This document shows, piece by piece, positions 56,001-62,400 of a stretch of 64,000 nucleotides of DNA. The translations under genes were made by a program, and so were the position numbers. Below the pieces are notes generated by a model that was given only the letters and a program-made list of their open reading frames with translations, was not told the origin of the DNA and made no database searches. Positions within the stretch are counted from its first letter, which is position 1; every line of letters starts with the position of its first letter. Source of the DNA: Neodontobutis hainanensis (lineage: Eukaryota > Chordata > Actinopteri > Gobiiformes > Odontobutidae); NCBI GenBank assembly GCA_024349245.1, contig JALDNG010000048.1:7726501-7790500 (forward strand). The letters run 5' to 3'.

Positions 56001-59000
56001 CATACTGTAAATTTAATATAGCATCTATTTGTAATTCAAACATGCTTCCAACATTTAATGGTTTGAGTTTGTATGTAGAAAACAAATATTACCAAAAGGA
56101 TTCTTGGCGATGAGTGGTTTGGAGACACAATAAGGCCCAGCGCCAAATTTGTTCTCAGCCACAACTCTGAAGATGTACTCCTTCTTCTCGATGAGTTTGG
56201 GCACAAGGTAGCGGCATCCTCTGAGCGTAGAGGTGACAGTACTCCAGCCAAACTCCAGCTTAGAGTTGTCTTTTTTCTCCAGAGTGTAGTTGAGGATCTC
56301 ACTTCCACCGTCATCCAAAGGAGGATCCCACTTACAGATCACAGAGCTTTTCCTCACCTCCTCGAATCGGAAGTTGACGGGAGGTCCAGGAGTGTCTGCA
56401 GAGGAATGAGAGGTCAGCACTTTAATAAATAAGGGCATGGATATAAAAACAAGTTGCTGGAAGTAAACTGATACTATAACTTAATATATACAATTGTACT
56501 TTCTTGACATTTAGCTTAAGTAATAATAAAAAACAAAAGTGTTCATTTTCTAAATGGACACAGCAACTGCTGATCTATATCTCACCCAGGACATTGACTT
56601 CACAAGTTGCCGAGGCAATGCCATGGTCGTTCTCCACCTTCACCATGAAGACGCCGTGGTCAGCTCGAACGCTGTCTTTAATGACAACAGAGGACGTGCC
56701 CCTTCGGCTGTTGTTGATCTCCAAACGCTCATTCATGGTTGGGTAGTCGGGCTCCTCCACTTCTGGCTCTGCCTCTTCCTCTTTCTTCTCCTCCTTTTTC
56801 TCCTCCTTCTTTTCCTCTCCCTCCTTAGCTTCCTCCTTTACTTCCTCCTTCTTCTCCTCTCCCTCCTTAGCTTCCTCCTTTACTTCCTCCTTCTTCTCTT
56901 CTCCTTCCTTGACTTCTGCTTCCTTCTTTTCCTCTCCTTCCTTCACCTCTTCCTCCTTCTTCGCCTCCTCTTTCTTTTCTACCTTCTTCTTCAGTGGTCT
57001 CTCGGGCCGCTTGCGCAGAGGTTCAGGCCGGATCACATGGTTGTTGAAGTACCACGTAATCTGGGGATAAGGAGATCCAGAGATGTTGGCGTTCAGGCAG
57101 ATCTCGCAGCCGCGCTTCACGCTTAGGCCGGACTGAAGGCTGCCACTCAAGAAGACCTTCGGAGCATCTAAAACAAGAAAATAAATGAATAAATGTCGTG
57201 TCAATTTTACCCTTAAAGTAAGCAAACTATATTTGAATGCTCAGTTTCTGTGTAATCCTTACCAACTGCCTCCAGAGCTTTGACAAAGAGTGTGTTGCGT
57301 GAGGGTTCGCTGACTCCAGCTGCGTTTTCGGCTTTGACTCTAAAAGCATAGAGCTTGCCCTCGGTGAGCCCCCTGACAGTGTAGGACAGGACGGGCACCA
57401 GGAAGTCATTGCACCTCTCCCATTTGTCCTCACCCTTCTGCTGCTTCTCCAGGATGTAGCCCATAATCTTGGCACCGCCATCGTACATGGGAGGCTTCCA
57501 GGTCAGAGTGATGGTGCTCGATGTTGGGTTATGAGTCTCTACATCAACTGGAGGGTCAGGGGCATCTGGAAACACAGGACAGAGTGTAACAAACCCCAAA
57601 GCAGCCGGGGCCCGGCGACACGCTGCCAACTGCCCGCCAATCAGCTCCCCAGAACTTTTGCTCTTGGTTTGTGCACTTTTTGGTTACAGTCATGTTACCT
57701 TGCATTCTCAACACTCATTCACATCCAACAGCTTCAGACACTACAGACTCACACTGCACATTATCTTACTTTCAATGTATTTTAAACACATTTTTTAATA
57801 AAGCATTGTTTGTTATTTGTAACCATCCCGTCCCGTGTATTCTTGCAAGCCCTCGAGCTGGGGCTTGACAGAATGGGAGCTGTTCGCTAAAGTAATTTGT
57901 AGTTGTCTAAGTTTGTATTGAGTTGGTAGCCACTGTGGAGAGTTAAGGTGACTACCCATAAATTTATTAAGATTCTGGGTAGGTAGTAAGAGGGGCTGCT
58001 TGAAGTGTCTAATAAGTGCAAAACTAACTCTCTGGTGACATTGTTTTTTGTAGTATGGACTTGTTGGTGTTCTATGAGGCACCTGATGCTGAGAACCAGA
58101 ACTGATTGATTATGATACGGATAAATTACCAAAGATCAAAATATATAAATTAGAAATTTCTGTCTGCTTTACCTCTGTGACTACGTATGTTATGTGTAAT
58201 GGCTACTGTTGTTTATGTTGTAATGGCTACTGTAGTTAGAACTGCTTGTTTGTTATGTCTGTATATTGTTTATGTTGTAATGGCTACTGTAGTTAGAACT
58301 GCTTGTGTGTTATGTCTGTATATTGTTTATGTTGTAATGGCTACTGTAGTTAGAACTGCTTGTGTGTTATGTCTGTATATTGTTTATGTTGTAATGGCTA
58401 CTGTAGTTAGAACTGCTTGTGTGTTATGTCTGTATATTGTTTATGTTGTAATGGCTACTGTAGTTAGAACTGCTTGTGTGTTATGTCTGTATATTGTTTA
58501 TGTTGTAATGGCTACTGTAGTTAGAACTGCTTGTGTGTTATGTCTGTACATTTGCAATACTGTATTTCATTTTCGTGAAGATCTTGTGCCTGAATTTAAA
58601 TAACTTTAGGCTGCATGATGTGGCTTGTAATCTTTGTCTGTCTATTTATGTATACATGTCTATAATCCACATGAAATTAATTTCCCCTAGGGATCAATAA
58701 AGTTCTATTTAGGCCCGGTTGGATACAACAGGAGCTTTTGCCGAAATTGTAGTTTACCCTCTTACCAAGTTGCTGAAGGCTAGTGCGAGATTTGTCTGGG
58801 GAGCCAATTGCCAGCAGGCATTGGAGAATGTAAAATCTCTGTGTTTGTCTCTCGTTCTTGTGGCACCCAAATTTGATATACTTACAGAAATTCATGTTTC
58901 AAAACCTCAACCTCTCTTAAAAAGCTCCAAGACGCATAGCTGTGAATGAGGGAGCAGCACTGCTGAAGTATAGTTGATGGGACCCTAGTACTAATATTAC

Positions 59001-59440
59001 AAATTTAGGTGAATGGCAAATTATAGCCTAGTCTATTTTATGTGTATAGTCAGGGGATCAGGGGTCAGGATATGCTTGAAACTTTCTGTCCACTGAGAAC
59101 CTTGTGTCCACAGTTTTAAGGGGGAGGGTGTGACATCCTCAGAGCAGGCGGGCTCGTCTGCCTCTGTGGAGGTTCTAACTTTTCTCTAGGTTGCCCCTGC
59201 TCTGCCTCTTCACAGAGACTTTGTCAATTCCAGAATTGACAAAGTCTCTTGGAATAGAAACGAAACGTCTTCACCTTGAAAACGAAGTCAAGATGCTTTT
59301 ACTCAAACCTTTTTTTCAAGATGCCCTGGATGACTGAGAATCTCCACAGACACATTACCGTAAAGCATTCCTCCGAGTTTATGTGTCCCCGCGGTCGCAA
59401 GGGAGGCGAGGGCCTTTATCGCTGCTTGCGGCTTTAATTA

Positions 59441-59471
<31 letters not shown>

Positions 59472-62400
59472 TAATGCCGTTATGTGCTTACGTTTCTGGT
59501 CCTCAGCAATGACTGGGTTCCTCAACTCAACAAACTCTCCTCCTCCGATCTTGTTGACGGCCTGGACTCTGAAATAGTACTCTCCGTTGGGGATCAGATC
59601 TTTAACGCTCCAGCACACTTTTTTCTCGCCAGACATCATGTTGACGTAAGTCCTTCTGCCGGCCTCACGTCTCTGTAAAAGGTGAGAAAATAGGCTTCAG
59701 CTTTCAACTATACCCTTTCACAGCATCCAAAAATACTAATGTCACTTATACACATTTACTAATACTATAGTTTCTTGACAATTTTTCCTTTGTGTCTCTA
59801 ATCACACACCTGGAGAACATAGTGGAGGATGGGACTGCCACCATCATAATCTGGAGGATCCCAGGACACTTTGCAGGAGCTCTTAGTAATCTCAGAGGCC
59901 ACAATTTCCTTACAAGGACCAGGCAGACCTTGACAGAGAGAAACAAGGTTAAATACTCTGTTGCTCGGATTACAGATGAAAAAACTTTGCAGGGTTCAAG
60001 TACCAATGACTTTGACATTGATAGTGGCACTAGCAGCTCCCAGTCTGTTCTCCAGAGTCACTTTGTACTGCCCTGCGTCACCGTGGACACTGCTGTCAAC
60101 TTCCAGGTGACAAGAAAGGTATTCTTTCCTATAGAATACAGACCACATAGGTCAGCATAAAAAACACCAAATCTAAAAATAAGTGTTGTATTTCTAACCT
60201 GAAGCTGAAGCGTTCATCAGCCTTGAGCTCCTTGCCGTCTTTGTGCCATGTAATTTTTGGTGAAGGCACGGCTCTGAAGGGAACTGGGATGTGCAGCTTC
60301 TCTGTCTCCACAACAACTAAATCAAGAGTCTGGAACTCCAGTGTTGGGTTACCTGTAAAAAACAGAGAAATAGGGTTTCTAAATAGGGTACTAAAAACGT
60401 TTTTATGAAATACAGACAATAGACTAAGTGGAAATGTTTCTCACAGTCAGACTCCTTGGCACAGACGTTCTCAGATATGTCAGATGGTTCACTGACTCCC
60501 ACAGAGTTGATGGCTCTGACTCTGAGGATGTACTCTTTTTCAGGGATCACTCCCTCCTCCACGCGGTACTTCAGCTCCTTTACTGGACGAGAGTTGACCC
60601 TCATCCACTTCTCGGTGCCAGCCTGACACATCTCAACGTGGTACCCAGTGATGGGGCAGCCGCCGTCCTGCTGCGGGGGCTTCCAGGCAATGGACAGGAA
60701 GTCCCGGCTGGCTCCGGTGATCTGCAGCTCGATGGGAGGAGATGGGACACCTGAGAGAAGACACAGTGAGTAACTATGAACGCTCCACCAAATAAAATAA
60801 AAGATTAATGTATTGCAAAAACCAGTGTGACTTGCCTGTGGGGTCCTCAATGGTCAGGATTTCCGTAGGCTCACTAGGATGTCCCGTGCCGGCCTCGTTC
60901 TCGGCGGAGACCTGGAACTGGACCTCTGTGCCCTCAATGACGTCAGTCACCCTGTACTTACAGTCAGGACCCGAGGTCTTTCCACATTTCACCCAGCGTG
61001 TTCCCAGCTTCTCCTTTTTCTCAATGGAATACCTGTAGGACAATGCCAGAAGACACACTAAATGATGATGTAATTTGGGCAAAATTAAAAGGAATATATT
61101 TTGTATGAATATGTTTTCTTGGTTACTATTAACAGCTGAAAACTGCTGAAAGTCACTAGCACGCTACCTGAGGATGGGTCTGCCTCCGTCATTCTTAGGC
61201 TCCTCCCACATCAGATCTACATAGCGTTTGGTCACAGCATTCACAGTGAGAGCATATGGTGGTCCGGGAGTGGCTGTGAAAAACAAAATTGTATATTAAT
61301 ATGAATCTTTCTATAACTAAGATACAGACTGTTTCTTAGCTGTCTTGCTTGCATCTTCACTTACTGAAAGTGTCCTTGGCCAGCACAGAGTCCTCCAGTT
61401 CACAGAACGGTCCAACCCCAACCGCATTTTCAGCTGCGACCCGGAACACATACAACGATCCCTCGTTGAGTGGGCTCACAGTGTATTTGAGCTCCTTCAC
61501 CGTGGTGTCGACAGCCTGCCAGCCCTTACGCCTGGCATCTCTCTTCTCCACCACGTAATTGGTAATTTGTGAGCCTCCGTCGCGCTCGGGGGCTGTCCAC
61601 TTTAGGTCAGCACTATTTCGGCAGATATTGACCACAACCAGCCAGCGAGGGGCAGAGGGAGGGTCTGAGGGCAGGAAGAATAATAAACATTACTAACTAA
61701 AACCAAATGTTATTGGGTGTTTATGTTTTAAATATGTTTGTCATTCGAGTTTTATAGTCATACTCAGTCTCTCCTTGCACAGGATGGGGTCACTTGGTTC
61801 GCTGGGTTCGCTCTCTCCTGCGACGTTGACCGCCCTTACTCTGAAGGAATACTCTTGCTTCTCCATGAGGCCCTTCAGGAAGTACTCTAGCAGGTTGATG
61901 TGCTCTGCCACGCGAATCCAGTCCACTGTGCCACTTTTTAGCATTTCAATGACGTAGCTCTCAATCTTGGCACCGCCGTCGTGCTCTGGTTTGGTCCACA
62001 TCAGGAAGCATGAGGTCTTAGCCACGTCCTTCACTGTTGGTTTACCAGGTGGCCATGGGGGATCTGGAGACGGGAAACAAGACTGGCTTCTTAATACAAC
62101 AATATTATCAAATTGCTTTATAATACACAAAAGCATGATTTCAACCAGAGGCAGCATTGTTTTAAATTTAAACTCAAATCTAGGGATTAATTCTATTACT
62201 AATGGCTAATTCTTTTTTACCAATTGGGTCCTTGACAAGAATTAGATCTGTCTCTTTGCTTGGTTTTCCAGTTCCAGCCAGATTCTCAGCCAGGACCCTG
62301 AACTTATACTTCTTCCTGGTTGGCAGACCTTTCACTCTGCAGAGGAAAAAAAAAATTACTTGTGAAAATGACGCTAACAAATTTCTCTGATGGGTACTGC

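Larger units (their letters stand above)
35667..57167 (-). repeat. D-zone: six 7-domain titin super-repeats D1-D6
   Basis: Domain order Ig-FN3-FN3-FN3-Ig-FN3-FN3 is seen six times without a gap. Borders: D1 57167-53741, D2 53601-50147, D3 49884-46890, D4 46761-42120, D5 41965 to about 39736, D6 about 39735-35667. Six 7-domain repeats is the number established for the vertebrate titin D-zone, near the outer part of the thick filament. The repeats differ in exon splitting and in inserted loops, so they look old rather than recently duplicated. Confidence 0.9.

Noticed and set aside
58187..58603. A repetitive hydrophobic 138-residue frame
   Set aside because: It is only the 57-base minisatellite read in its open frame.
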